A DNA stretch of 64,000 nt from the NCBI GenBank assembly GCA_039028975.1, contig JBCCHB010000016.1, forward strand, positions 82,797 through 146,796, given 5' to 3'. Below, one piece after another: positions 1 to 8,694 of the stretch. The notes below the pieces were generated by a model. It made no database searches, had not been told where the DNA came from, and worked only from the letters and a program-made list of their open reading frames with translations. Origin of the DNA: JAHBNG01 sp039028975 (GTDB taxonomy: Bacteria; Chloroflexota; Anaerolineae; Caldilineales; Caldilineaceae). The position numbers were made by a program, and so were the translations under genes. Position 1 is the first letter of the stretch. Each line of letters opens with the position of its first letter.

Positions 1-1
1 A

Positions 2-1858
2 GGTATTTCCGCTAAGGGACGCGGTTCACTCAACCCATTCGTTGGTACGAATACAGCCGCGGACGGTACGTTCTCCCTTGGACCGCTCTGGCCTGATGCC
101 TATTTGCTCTTCTTTCGCTCTACTGGACGTCAAGCCAGTCAGTGGTATGATGGAGCAAGTCGAGCAATTGATGCAACGTGGTTAGATGTATCAGCCGATG
201 TGGCGGATTTAGCGATTGAACTTCGTGCCGGTGCAAGAATCAGCGGTCGCATTACTGATCCAGATGGGCAACCCGTGCAGTTTGCATCCGTTAGCGCCTA
301 TCCAGCGGGGAGCGGGGGGGCTATGGCCTTTGGCTTTACCGATGCAGACGGGAACTACACAATGAATCCTGGCCTGCCAACTGGATGGTACCAAGTTCAG
401 GCTGTGGCCAATCAGGCGTTCACTTGGAACGGTGGTACCAGTAACCAAGATAGTTCGGTACCAATCTCCGTCACACAAGGAATCTCTATCCCTAATGTGG
501 ATATCCAAATTCAGCCCTTAACCCAGACCGGATCGATCCGCGGCACTGTTACCAACGCAGTGACCGGTTTTGGCGTCTCTACATCTGTTACGGCATATGG
601 CACGGGGCGCAGAAGCTTTGGCAGTCAATTTGCTAACAATGGCGAATTTGAGTTGACAGGGCTACCACCTGGAGAATACTGGGTTGAGTTCAATGCTGGC
701 TCAGAATACTATATCATCTATTATGACGAGCAAGTCGCTCTCGGCGCTGCCACGCCAGTCACCGTTGAGGCTGGAGAGACAACGGTCATTTCCCAATCAT
801 TACAGCTTCCTGGTACCATCAGCGGGATTGTTACGGCAGAGATGACGGGCAGTATGACAGAAAGTATGCCTGTAGTGGTGCCTGGAACCCAGGTCCAAGT
901 TTGGCCTGTTGGTACTGAAACCTTTACACCAACGGTTCCATCCGCTTCAATGGTTACCGGGCTGAATGGGCAATATACCGTAGATGGCCTGATTCCAGGA
1001 GACTATCGGCTCTATTTCTCCCCGCCTAGCCCTTACCTGGGTGAATGGTATAGCAACAGTCATCAGTATGCATCTGCCCAAGTTGTCACTGTATTGCCAA
1101 ATGAAACAACACCTAATGTGGATGCATCGGTGCGCACAGGTGTCGTTATCACGGGGACTGCCCGAGCTGAAGGAACAGGTGAACCGCTTGTCGGAGCGAC
1201 CGTCATCGCCAAGTTTGTTGATCCGCAGGCGATCTCTGCGGCAAGTTCGCCAGTACAATATGATTATCTTTGTGAGGACTTGATAGATAGCCTGCTTCCT
1301 GCTCCACTCGAGATTCTCTTTGGCAATGTGACCATGTGGGGGACATTCAAGATGTTGCTTCCGCCAGAGGCATTTGCAAAATTTTGCCTGGATACAGTGC
1401 GCGTCCACCCTAAATATTTTTCAAAATTTTTGGGTAACGTGGACACAGAAGATCTGGCACAGGCTGTCGAAATTTTGGCCCCATCCCCGCCAACACTTGA
1501 ATTCGAGAATCCACTGGGCAGCCAAATCAAACTTACCTTAATTACCCCTACAGAGCGGCCAGATGGCGTTAGAATATTCGTTCCAGTACGTAATGGGATT
1601 GTTCGGTATGCTGACGCCAGAACTGGCATGGAACGGACGGCGCTCGCTGATGAAAATGGCAATGTCAAAATTTCTGCCTTGCCAAGAGGCACTTACCGTC
1701 TGGTGGTGGGGCCACCCGGTCAAGAAATTTATGATCTTGAGTTTTCTGTCAATGGCAGAGATGATGTGTGTGAAACACGCATCGTGCGTGCACATGAGGC
1801 GCCACTTATTACATACATTCCGTATGCAAGTGGTGCAAATGGTCAACTAGTTCGTTAA
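2..1858 (+). CDS. Extracellular multi-domain protein of carboxypeptidase-regulatory-like beta-sandwich repeats (5' end outside window)
   Basis: The frame is open from base 2 without a stop, so the start codon lies before the window; about 618 residues are visible. Repeated beta-sandwich units of the carboxypeptidase regulatory/Cna-B type can be read. Unit openings are ISGRITDPDGQPVQFASV, GSIRGTVTNAVTGFG, GTISGIVTAEMTG and VVITGTARAEGTGEPLVGA. Unit closings are DGTFSLGPLWPDAYLL, NGEFELTGLPPGEYWV, NGQYTVDGLIPGDYRL and NGNVKISALPRGTYRL. Such domains usually serve as stalks or adhesion modules outside the cell. The fourth unit contains a stretch of about 90 residues (roughly bases 1230-1500) with helical, Cys-containing character that does not fit the repeats. 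No sortase motif or transmembrane segment is seen at the C terminus. The family is clear; the full protein and its partner are unknown. Confidence 0.8.
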   Translation, partial: GISAKGRGSLNPFVGTNTAADGTFSLGPLWPDAYLLFFRSTGRQASQWYDGASRAIDATWLDVSADVADLAIELRAGARISGRITDPDGQPVQFASVSAYPAGSGGAMAFGFTDADGNYTMNPGLPTGWYQVQAVANQAFTWNGGTSNQDSSVPISVTQGISIPNVDIQIQPLTQTGSIRGTVTNAVTGFGVSTSVTAYGTGRRSFGSQFANNGEFELTGLPPGEYWVEFNAGSEYYIIYYDEQVALGAATPVTVEAGETTVISQSLQLPGTISGIVTAEMTGSMTESMPVVVPGTQVQVWPVGTETFTPTVPSASMVTGLNGQYTVDGLIPGDYRLYFSPPSPYLGEWYSNSHQYASAQVVTVLPNETTPNVDASVRTGVVITGTARAEGTGEPLVGATVIAKFVDPQAISAASSPVQYDYLCEDLIDSLLPAPLEILFGNVTMWGTFKMLLPPEAFAKFCLDTVRVHPKYFSKFLGNVDTEDLAQAVEILAPSPPTLEFENPLGSQIKLTLITPTERPDGVRIFVPVRNGIVRYADARTGMERTALADENGNVKISALPRGTYRLVVGPPGQEIYDLEFSVNGRDDVCETRIVRAHEAPLITYIPYASGANGQLVR

Positions 1859-2493
1859 GAAGTCAGTCGACGACATCGTATGGTTGGAGGTTGGGATGAA
1901 CGGCACGATCGCTTCGCAACCTTTCAACCTGAGCCTTCACCGTATGTTGCAAGTGGAACGACTGAACTACGTGCCCACTCAGCAGCCGCCCATCGTAAAT
2001 AACCTGAGATAGGAGCTCTCTGTACTGGCCGGCAAGGTATGTTCAGGTTATTTACACCTCATTCCCAAACCTATATTGAACCTGCGTGGTTTTGAAGAAG
2101 GCATTTTGGCTACAGACGTTACCCACTACCTGTGAGAGAATTTGGAAAAGAGTAGTTGGATATGTTTTCGTTATAGAAAAGTATAAAATCGGCTCCGAAA
2201 GATGGACAGATTTTGGCTACTCATGTAGTGGTCACTCTAACCTAGTTGACAGCTGATTAGTTGAAAACTATTGCATATTCATAGAGAGAAATAAATTCTC
2301 AGAATCCTATTCACACCCAGTTGACCTCAATACCGATGGTATAACGAATTCTGTGTAAAATTCCAGGCGTTCTGAGTGGACACGTCCTCTATTTCGCCTT
2401 TTACACAACCATCGTTATACGAACCAATACCTGGGAGAGCGATCCCGATGTTGATGGGCGTTGAGAACGACTGACATGGGAGAAAAGACCTCA
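1859..2493. other. Intergenic region without a recognisable gene
   Basis: About 630 bases separate the repeat protein from the selenoprotein-like gene. All reading frames are short and show no family I recognise. The only structure I see is the inverted repeat at 1995-2055. The AT-rich part from about 2150 to 2350 looks like decayed DNA. Confidence 0.5.
1995..2055. repeat. 13-bp perfect inverted repeat
   Basis: GTAAATAACCTGA (1995-2007) is the exact reverse complement of TCAGGTTATTTAC (2043-2055), with a 35-base loop. It lies 137 bases after the stop of the repeat-protein gene. There is no T-run, so it is not a classical terminator; it may be a decayed mobile-element end or an mRNA 3' hairpin. 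Confidence 0.45.
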
Positions 2494-3273
2494 ATGCAAA
2501 TATTAGAAAAGCGAGATGCATGGCTCGCTGAATTCGAAGATGGATGGCTCAAAAAGTACAATGAAACAGGCGAGATTGTCTGGGATCTCTACAATCTTCC
2601 TCGAAATCAAGAGGCACCAGCCGGTAAAGGAGTTGACTTAAGTCAAAGCCGCTTGTTGCTAATCTCTTCGGCAGGCGGCTATTTGAAGGGTAAGCAAGAG
2701 CCATTTGATGCGGCTCATGATCTGGGCGACTATTCTATTCGCACCTTTCCTTCCACCAGCCAACCTGGGGAGATTGCCTTTGCCCATGAACATTTCGATC
2801 ACACCGCCGTCAATGCTGATCAGCAGGTTCTGCTACCGTTGGCCCACTTACGTGAGCGGGTGGATGCTGGCGGCATTGGTGAACTTGCCCCCTCGGTTGT
2901 TAACTTTATGGGATATCAACCTGTCGCAACCCGAGTTGTCGACGAGACGATTCCTGCTATTCTGGAGGTAGCAAAAGACGAGCAGATCGATGCCGCACTC
3001 CTGGTACCCTCTTGACCGATCTGTACTCAGTCCGTCGGACTGATCGCCAGAGCACTAGAGATGGTCGGTGTTGCCACAACGCTGACAAGTTGGAATGCTG
3101 GACGGACCCGGTTGACCATGCCACCACGAGCAACGTTTACCCGTTTAGCACGAGGCGCAACCATTGGCCAGCCCAATGATTTGGAGCAGCAGCGACGCAT
3201 TTTGGACGCAACGTTAGTGTTGTTGGCGGAGGATGCACCGCAGAAACCTGTGGTGTTGGCGGAGGTTGCTTGA
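2494..3273 (+). CDS. Selenoprotein B-like reductase subunit (GrdB/PrdB family) with in-frame TGA read as selenocysteine
   Basis: Two open frames in the same phase, 2494-3012 and 3016-3273, are separated only by a TGA at 3013-3015. Read through, they give a 259-residue protein with the hallmarks of the glycine/sarcosine/betaine/D-proline reductase selenoprotein B family: a central LVPS-U-PICTQSVGLIARAL segment and a C-terminal RGATIGQPNDLEQQRR segment. The TGA (residue 174) sits where the family has the redox Sec or Cys, giving a U-P-I-C (UxxC) redox motif. These enzymes reduce substrates such as D-proline or glycine using the selenol; the substrate here is unknown. The start at 2494 was chosen because GGGAG lies about 11 bases upstream; in-frame TTG 2461 and ATG 2476 are alternatives. 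A pipeline would split this gene or call it a pseudogene. No selA, selB or selC lies in the window. Confidence 0.8.
3016..3046 (+). promoter_or_regulatory. Candidate bacterial SECIS hairpin
   Basis: Directly after the TGA at 3013-3015, CAGTCC (3028-3033) pairs perfectly with GGACTG (3037-3042), leaving the three-base apical loop GTC. An outer stem CGAT (3017-3020) with ATCG (3043-3046) closes it, with a 7-base bulge on the 5' side. A short G-containing apical loop about 18 bases after the UGA and a 4-16 bp upper stem are what is known for bacterial selenocysteine insertion elements bound by SelB. The structure was read by eye and not folded computationally. Confidence 0.65.
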
Positions 3274-3335
3274 GCAGATAATCAATATATCCCCGGTTGC
3301 TACATGATGGGGACGACCAACGTGAACCCCATTTA

Positions 3336-3758
3336 TTATGGCGGATGCTTGCCTGCCATCACAAACAGAGTACGGATGTTAACCAAAGGTTGTCTGTTCA
3401 TTTTCAATGCTGCGACAGTTGCTCGGCCTGTTGGTGTTAGCCCAATGATATGTAGGTAATCATTGCTCCAGCTAAAATGGTCATTCCAATTTTGATCCCG
3501 TGGGTGATATAGTGGAATTATCAATTTGCTGACAGGATCAATCCCCTCGGTTTTGATATACTTATGCCCGTTACATCCACCGCAGGCGTAACACAAGTTT
3601 TCCAAAACGGTTTCTCCACCCTTCGCTACTGGGATGATGTGTTCATATACGAATGATTGAGCCGAAAAATCTGCCCAACACTGGCAGTATTCGCAACGGA
3701 AAGAGGCCCGCTCTTTGATTCCCTCACATTCTTCCTTAGAGAGGTTTCGTCTAGGCAT
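3336..3758 (-). CDS. HNH endonuclease family protein
   Basis: The product (about 140 residues) carries a zinc-ribbon HNH core: CEYC, then EHIIPVAKGG, then NLCYACGGCNGHK, which gives the paired Cys-x2-Cys zinc ligands and the catalytic His region. This is the usual small HNH nuclease domain, which cuts DNA with a metal ion. ATG at 3758 was chosen because the upstream gene stops at 3751, giving an 8-base overlap and so translational coupling; a longer start at 3782 is less likely. No methylase, phage or recombinase gene is adjacent, so the target is unknown. Confidence 0.8.
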   Translation of the reverse strand: MPRRNLSKEECEGIKERASFRCEYCQCWADFSAQSFVYEHIIPVAKGGETVLENLCYACGGCNGHKYIKTEGIDPVSKLIIPLYHPRDQNWNDHFSWSNDYLHIIGLTPTGRATVAALKMNRQPLVNIRTLFVMAGKHPP

Positions 3759-4161
3759 ATGCCGGTGGTGCCTCAAGTCCAAGCTGGGTCATTAATTGAT
3801 CCAGGGTTATATTGCGTAGTTGAGATAGCTCAATTAAGCATTTAAGTCTATCGACATCGGCTTCTTCAACGATTTGGATTAACCCAAGCAATTCCTGATG
3901 TTCGTCACCTTCAAGCTCTTCTGCCAATAGTTTCTTTTGCAGCTCATCGTATCGATTCTGGACATCATCAGGCACGCTTTCTCCAATTTTACGAAGGAGC
4001 GCTGATTCCTGAGCTGGCAGACTTTTGGCCTTGCGCTGCGCTAAAATCAGGCTAATTTCAGAGAGAATCTGCTCGATTTCAGCTGTCTCTAGCTGAGATA
4101 CCCCGCCGATTAGCTCATGAAGTTCGATATTGACTTCGGATCTCAGTTGTACAGTTGTCAT
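3751..4161 (-). CDS. Small helical protein coupled to HNH endonuclease
   Basis: A 136-residue, largely alpha-helical acidic protein rich in Leu and Glu (for example LETAEIEQILSEISLIL and YDELQKKLLAEELEG). I do not recognise a named domain. ATG at 4161 has a good ribosome site (AGAGGTGG) just upstream, better than GTG at 4167. Its stop overlaps the HNH gene start by 8 bases, so the two are almost certainly co-translated. It could be an inhibitor, partner or specificity subunit of the nuclease; this is inference from context only. Confidence 0.65.
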   Translation of the reverse strand: MTTVQLRSEVNIELHELIGGVSQLETAEIEQILSEISLILAQRKAKSLPAQESALLRKIGESVPDDVQNRYDELQKKLLAEELEGDEHQELLGLIQIVEEADVDRLKCLIELSQLRNITLDQLMTQLGLEAPPAYA

Positions 4162-4311
4162 ATCCACCTCTGTCCATATTGCCTACAAATTCACTTTTTC
4201 CTTCCAACGGTGTCGTCAGTTTACCATATTTGATACACAATACCATAAATCTTCAGAAATTCTTCGGATCCAGCCATATTCCGGTAGGTAAAACTATGAT
4301 AAAATAGAGGC

Positions 4312-4494
4312 ATGAACCGGCGGATACTGATCGTAGACGATGACAAGGGAATTGTGCGTATCCTGCGCGGCTATTTAGAGGACGCCGGATATATTGTTAC
4401 GACAAAAGACGAGGCAGTTGCTTTCTCTAACCCACTTGGCAGTTTCCCCTTCAACATATGGGCTGAACTGGGTACAGCCCATTCTTGTCCCTAA
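4312..4494 (+). pseudogene. Response regulator receiver fragment
   Basis: The first ~33 residues (RRILIVDDDKGIVRILRGYL and following) are the start of a standard CheY-like receiver with the acidic DDD pocket. The similarity then stops abruptly after about base 4415 and the frame ends at 4494, before the phospho-acceptor Asp, switch Thr and Lys. An intact receiver needs about 115 residues. The downstream 80 bases encode nothing recognisable, so this is a gene truncated by deletion or insertion. A TAAAAT box (4300-4305) lies 6 bases before the ATG. Confidence 0.65.
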
Positions 4495-4547
4495 ACTAAA
4501 ATGTTCACCCCTCCAAGAACCATAGGATAGATCCTTCCGCATAAATT

Positions 4548-4575
4548 TTGATATTTCGTATTTTTCTGCTATTAT
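4548..4575 (+). promoter_or_regulatory. Sigma-70 type promoter of the TetR gene
   Basis: TTGATA (4548-4553) and TATTAT (4570-4575) are separated by 16 bases. The palindromic operator at 4577-4594 would cover the transcription start, so the regulator can repress itself. Confidence 0.6.
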
Positions 4576-4576
4576 G

Positions 4577-4594
4577 TGAGTGAGCACTCACTCA
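4577..4594. promoter_or_regulatory. TetR-family operator palindrome
   Basis: TGAGTGAG (4577-4584) and CTCACTCA (4587-4594) are perfect inverted arms around a CA centre. Palindromes of this sequence type are typical TetR/AcrR operators. It lies immediately after the -10 box and 22 bases before the regulator start. Confidence 0.7.
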
Positions 4595-4616
4595 TATATC
4601 GAAAGGAATAGATCTA

Positions 4617-5213
4617 TTGACTGAACAGATCGACACCCGTAAACGGATTATTCAGGCAGCTGCTAGCATTATGTCTCAAAAAGGGATTGCTCGCGCCACT
4701 ACCAAGGAGATCGCCCGACTTGCAGGTTGTTCTGAAGGCAATTTGTACAACCACTTTGCTAGTAAGGAGGAGATTTTTCTTGCCATTCTTAGTGAAGAAC
4801 TGCCAGCTTTTATGCCTTTGCTTTCAGAACTCCCCGAGCGAGTTGGTCAAGGCAGCCCCCAAGAGACTTTAGCAGAAATTGCCCACGCAGCACTGCTCTT
4901 TTACAACAAATCCATTCCAATGGGAGCGGCCTTCTTCTCAGAACGAACTTTGTTGGAGCGTCATCGGTTGCTACTCAAGGAAAAGGAGACCGGGCCTCAC
5001 AAATCCAACCAAGCCATAACTGACTATTTGAATGCCGAGAAAGAGATGGGGCGTCTTAGGTCGAATGTCGATGCAGAGACTGTGGCAGATATGATACTGG
5101 GTTCATGTTTTATGCGTGCCTACTGGCGACAGTTTATTGGCGAAGAGACCTCGCCAAAGTCAGATGAAGAGTTCATAGACCAAATGTTGAGCATATTTCC
5201 ATTAGGCACATAG
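4617..5213 (+). CDS. TetR/AcrR family transcriptional regulator
   Basis: A 198-residue protein with an N-terminal TetR helix-turn-helix at residues ~10-55 (RKRIIQAAASIMSQKGIAR, then TTKEIARLAGCSEGNLYNHF and ASKEEIFLAIL) and a variable ligand-binding C-terminal part. The start is TTG at 4617, preceded by AAGGAA. The perfect palindrome upstream points to autorepression. ilvD begins 24 bases after its stop on the same strand, so the operator may also influence ilvD through read-through. The ligand cannot be predicted. Confidence 0.88.
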   Translation: MTEQIDTRKRIIQAAASIMSQKGIARATTKEIARLAGCSEGNLYNHFASKEEIFLAILSEELPAFMPLLSELPERVGQGSPQETLAEIAHAALLFYNKSIPMGAAFFSERTLLERHRLLLKEKETGPHKSNQAITDYLNAEKEMGRLRSNVDAETVADMILGSCFMRAYWRQFIGEETSPKSDEEFIDQMLSIFPLGT

Positions 5214-5237
5214 AGGCTGAATAAAAAGGAACAAATC

Positions 5238-7079
5238 ATGGCTAAATTCAGAAGTAGTACGTCTACTCAGGGCCGCAACATGGCTGGAGCCAGAGCCCTT
5301 TGGCGGGCGACAGGTATGACTGATGATGACTTTCGCAAACCAATCATTGCCATCGCCAACTCGTTTACCCAATTTGTACCAGGCCACGTGCATCTTTACG
5401 ATATTGGACAACGCGTCAAGAAAGTAATCGATTCCCATGGCGGCTATGGCGTTGAATTTAATACCATCGCTGTCGATGATGGCATCGCCATGGGGCATGA
5501 TGGCATGCTCTATTCGCTCCCCAGCCGAGATTTGATTGCAGATTCGGTCGAATATATGGTCAACGCACACTGTGCCGATGCGCTCATCTGCATCAGCAAC
5601 TGCGACAAGATTACACCAGGGATGCTCATGGCAACCATGCGCTTGAATATTCCTACCATCTTCGTTTCTGGTGGACCAATGGAGGCCGGTACCAGCGGAG
5701 AACAGAAGCTCGATCTCATCGACCCCATGATCGCCGCTGGAGATCACACGGTTTCTGATGAACGGCTGCTGGAGCTTGAGCGCAACGCTTGCCCAACCTG
5801 CGGCTCTTGCTCTGGGATGTTTACCGCCAATAGCATGAATTGTCTAAATGAGGCACTAGGTTTGGCGCTGCCTGGCAATGGTACGATTTTGGCTACCCAT
5901 ACCAACCGTTGGGGTGTCTTTGAACGTTCGGCGGAGCGAATTGTAGAGATGGCTAAGCAACACTATCTAGGAGGGGATGATAGTTTACTGCCACGTTCGT
6001 TGGCCACCTATGAGGCATTCCGAAATGCCATGGCCCTCGATATCGCTATGGGCGGTTCCACAAACACAGTTCTGCATATCCTGGCCGTTGCCCATGAGGC
6101 GGAACTAGATTTCACCATGCAAGATATTGACGATATTTCGCGCCATGTACCTACCCTATGCAAGGTGGCCCCCTCATCTGACTACCATATAGAAGATGTC
6201 CATCGAGCTGGCGGTATCATGGCCATTATGGAGATGTTAAGTCAACGATCATTAATTAATTTGGCATGTAAAACTGTCTCTGGTGCCAGCCTTGGCGAGC
6301 AGATCCAGGCATACACGATCCGCACTGATCCAAACCCAGAGGCCGAAACATTCTTTAAAGCTGCCCCAGGAGGAATCCGTACCACAAAAGCATTCTCACA
6401 GAGCGCGATGTTTAAGGAGGTGGACGTCGATTCTACCAATGGCTGTATTCGTTCTCCGGAGCACGCTTACTCCCAGGATGGTGGCCTCTGCGTTCTATAC
6501 GGCAATATTGCTCAGGATGGATGTATTGTTAAGGCTGCTGGTGTAGATGCTAGCGTGTGGGAATTTGAAGGACCTGCCCGCATCTTCCACTCCCAAGATG
6601 AGGCCTGTGACGGTATCCTGAATGACAAAGTTCAGGCCGGTGACGTGGTGGTAATCCGCTATGAAGGTCCTAAAGGCGGACCAGGAATGCAGGAGATGCT
6701 CTACCCAACCTCATACATCAAATCCAAGAATTTGGGCAAAGCATGCGCACTGATTACCGATGGGCGCTTCAGCGGAGGATCCTCTGGTCTGAGCGTCGGT
6801 CATATTTCTCCGGAAGCAGCCGAAGGCGGAAATATTGGTCTTATTGAAGAAGGGGACATGATCGCCATCAATATTCACGACCGGACGATCAACGTCAAGC
6901 TATCAGACGAAGAGTTAGCTGAACGCCGCCGCGCAATGGTGTCCAAAGGACTTGGTGCATGGAAACCCGGTGAACGTCCGCGCATCGTTTCCCGTGCGCT
7001 AGAATCGTATAGTCTAACTGTAACAAGTGCCGCCAAAGGAGCCGTACGTGATCTCAGTCAAATACGTCTGACCAATTAA
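5238..7079 (+). CDS. ilvD: Dihydroxy-acid dehydratase
   Basis: A 613-residue enzyme of the long E. coli-like type (about 616 residues). It dehydrates 2,3-dihydroxy-isovalerate and 2,3-dihydroxy-3-methylvalerate to the 2-oxo acids in valine, leucine and isoleucine synthesis. The iron-sulfur cysteines are visible in SNCDKITPGMLMA and ACPTCGSCSGMFTANSMN, and GGSTNTVLHILA and the C-terminal TDGRFSGGSSGLSVGHISPE are IlvD signatures. ATG 5238 has AAAAGGAA about 8 bases upstream. It stands alone without other ilv genes. It runs tail to tail with the MFS gene with only 7 bases between the stops. Confidence 0.96.
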   Translation: MAKFRSSTSTQGRNMAGARALWRATGMTDDDFRKPIIAIANSFTQFVPGHVHLYDIGQRVKKVIDSHGGYGVEFNTIAVDDGIAMGHDGMLYSLPSRDLIADSVEYMVNAHCADALICISNCDKITPGMLMATMRLNIPTIFVSGGPMEAGTSGEQKLDLIDPMIAAGDHTVSDERLLELERNACPTCGSCSGMFTANSMNCLNEALGLALPGNGTILATHTNRWGVFERSAERIVEMAKQHYLGGDDSLLPRSLATYEAFRNAMALDIAMGGSTNTVLHILAVAHEAELDFTMQDIDDISRHVPTLCKVAPSSDYHIEDVHRAGGIMAIMEMLSQRSLINLACKTVSGASLGEQIQAYTIRTDPNPEAETFFKAAPGGIRTTKAFSQSAMFKEVDVDSTNGCIRSPEHAYSQDGGLCVLYGNIAQDGCIVKAAGVDASVWEFEGPARIFHSQDEACDGILNDKVQAGDVVVIRYEGPKGGPGMQEMLYPTSYIKSKNLGKACALITDGRFSGGSSGLSVGHISPEAAEGGNIGLIEEGDMIAINIHDRTINVKLSDEELAERRRAMVSKGLGAWKPGERPRIVSRALESYSLTVTSAAKGAVRDLSQIRLTN

Positions 7080-7086
7080 GTATGAC

Positions 7087-8343
7087 TCACGACGACGAAG
7101 ACGTTGATTCAGTAACACCAGGCCCCCTTTCCGCGGTGGGCAAACGCCTGAACGTATTGACCGCCAAATATAACCCAATCAGGATAAAAAATGCGCCCAA
7201 ATAGAATGGCGCACCCGGTAGCAGAATTGGAGTGCTCTCGCTAATGAAATAGCGGAAAATATTGGTTCCGATCAGTGGGCCAATCACCGCTGTTAGGGCC
7301 AGTAGACCGGTAATTGACCCTTGTATCGCCCCTTGTTCATCATCATTAACCCCTTTCGTAATGATCGCTTGGGCGCTGGGTTGAAAGATACCCCCAAACG
7401 ATCCAACAATAATGATGACATAAAGAATCCAACCGAACGGTGCCCACCCATAGAGTGCATTAGCTAGAGCACTTACGACCATGCCGATAAGAAGCGTCCG
7501 GCGTTCCCCTAACCAGGCAACGATTTTGCCAACCAAGCCTCCCTGCACAATTCCAGCACCTAACCCAACAGCCGCCAAGGACAAACCAACATCACCTGGC
7601 CCCCAATCATAACGGAAGCCGGTATAGAGAACCCACACCGCTTGGAGAGAATTCTGTGCCAGACCTGATAAGAAGATGGTGGACGCCAGTGCCAGCGCAA
7701 CCGGGTATTTGCTCAGCCCTACTAGTGAACCAATAGGATTGGCGTTGGCCCAGCTAAATGGGCGACGGTTTTCGGGCGCCAAAGATTCGGGAAGAATAAA
7801 ATAGCCGTAGAGAACATTCAACAGGGTCACACCTGCCACAACCAGAAAAGGGACTCTCAACCCTACATCACCTAGTAGCCCTCCAATGGCAGGTCCTATC
7901 ACGAAGCCTACACCGAATGCTGCACCCAGCAAACCGAAGTTCTTGGCCCGCTCCTCCGGCGGACTGACGTCGACAATGTAGGCCGTAGCGGTGGTGATAT
8001 TTGCGGCTGTAATGCCCGCAATGACGCGCCCAACAAAGAGCCAAGCCAACGTCGGTGCAAAGGCTAGCAGCAGATAGTCCAACCCCGCACCGAGTAGCGA
8101 AAGCAGAATAATCGGCCTCCGACCGTACTGATCCGACAAGCTACCGAGTAAGGGGGCAAAGACAAACTGCATCAGCGCATAGACAGCAACCATAATTCCA
8201 TAAATGCTGGAGGCGCTTTCAATATCATTCCCAGCAAGGCTCTTAATCAACTCAGGCAAAACGGGAATGATCAGCCCTATGCCCAAAATGTCTAGCAGCA
8301 GTGTGATAAAGATGAAACCTAGTTGCGGTTTGCGTTCTTTCAT
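7087..8343 (-). CDS. Tet-type MFS exporter
   Basis: A 418-residue major facilitator with about 12 hydrophobic segments. The start (FIFITLLLDILGIGLIIPVL) and the loop 2-3 motif GSLSDQYGRRPIILLS match the TetA/multidrug drug:H+ antiporter group, and the motif GAAFGVGFVIGPAIGG (antiporter motif C) supports export. The substrate is unknown; tetracycline resistance must not be assumed, because many environmental members are generic. It is convergent with ilvD and has no regulator beside it. Confidence 0.88.
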   Translation of the reverse strand: MKERKPQLGFIFITLLLDILGIGLIIPVLPELIKSLAGNDIESASSIYGIMVAVYALMQFVFAPLLGSLSDQYGRRPIILLSLLGAGLDYLLLAFAPTLAWLFVGRVIAGITAANITTATAYIVDVSPPEERAKNFGLLGAAFGVGFVIGPAIGGLLGDVGLRVPFLVVAGVTLLNVLYGYFILPESLAPENRRPFSWANANPIGSLVGLSKYPVALALASTIFLSGLAQNSLQAVWVLYTGFRYDWGPGDVGLSLAAVGLGAGIVQGGLVGKIVAWLGERRTLLIGMVVSALANALYGWAPFGWILYVIIIVGSFGGIFQPSAQAIITKGVNDDEQGAIQGSITGLLALTAVIGPLIGTNIFRYFISESTPILLPGAPFYLGAFFILIGLYLAVNTFRRLPTAERGPGVTESTSSSS

Positions 8344-8694
8344 TCGATTTGAATTCCAATATATTGGTATGTTTGCAACCTATCGAGCATAATTTACAGC
8401 CATGTACTGATTAAGAAATGAGTTGTAGATAACGTGCGCGTTCCAATCGGGTGTAACCCCTTCAAGTGCTCAAGTTATTTAAATCCCGTTCCTAAAACAG
8501 TATATCCTCTTTGACTCTGCTAACCCAACTATAGAGGGCCAGAAACGTTCTCTCCTCCTAACCGAGAATTTGCTAAAGTAGATTAGGCGAGAATCGAGAC
8601 AAGACCTATCTGGCCAAGTATATACTGCTTGCAACATGACTGCCTCACATTTTGCTAGTGGCTGCCAGAAAGGCTTTGTTCTGGCAATAAGCCT

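Noticed and set aside
2327..2521. Minus-strand reading frame before the selenoprotein-like gene
   Set aside because: It overlaps the start of a well supported gene, has no family resemblance and no ribosome site.
3013..3015. Simple pseudogene explanation for the TGA in the reductase gene
   Set aside because: Only one disruption, exactly at the redox residue, followed by an intact frame to a normal C terminus and a SECIS-like hairpin.
4300..4311. TAAAAT box as another leaderless promoter before the receiver fragment
   Set aside because: No matching -35 at 16-18 bases, and the gene is broken, so it adds little support.
7087..8343. Naming the MFS exporter as a tetracycline resistance gene
   Set aside because: Motifs are shared by many drug:H+ antiporters; specificity cannot be read from sequence here.
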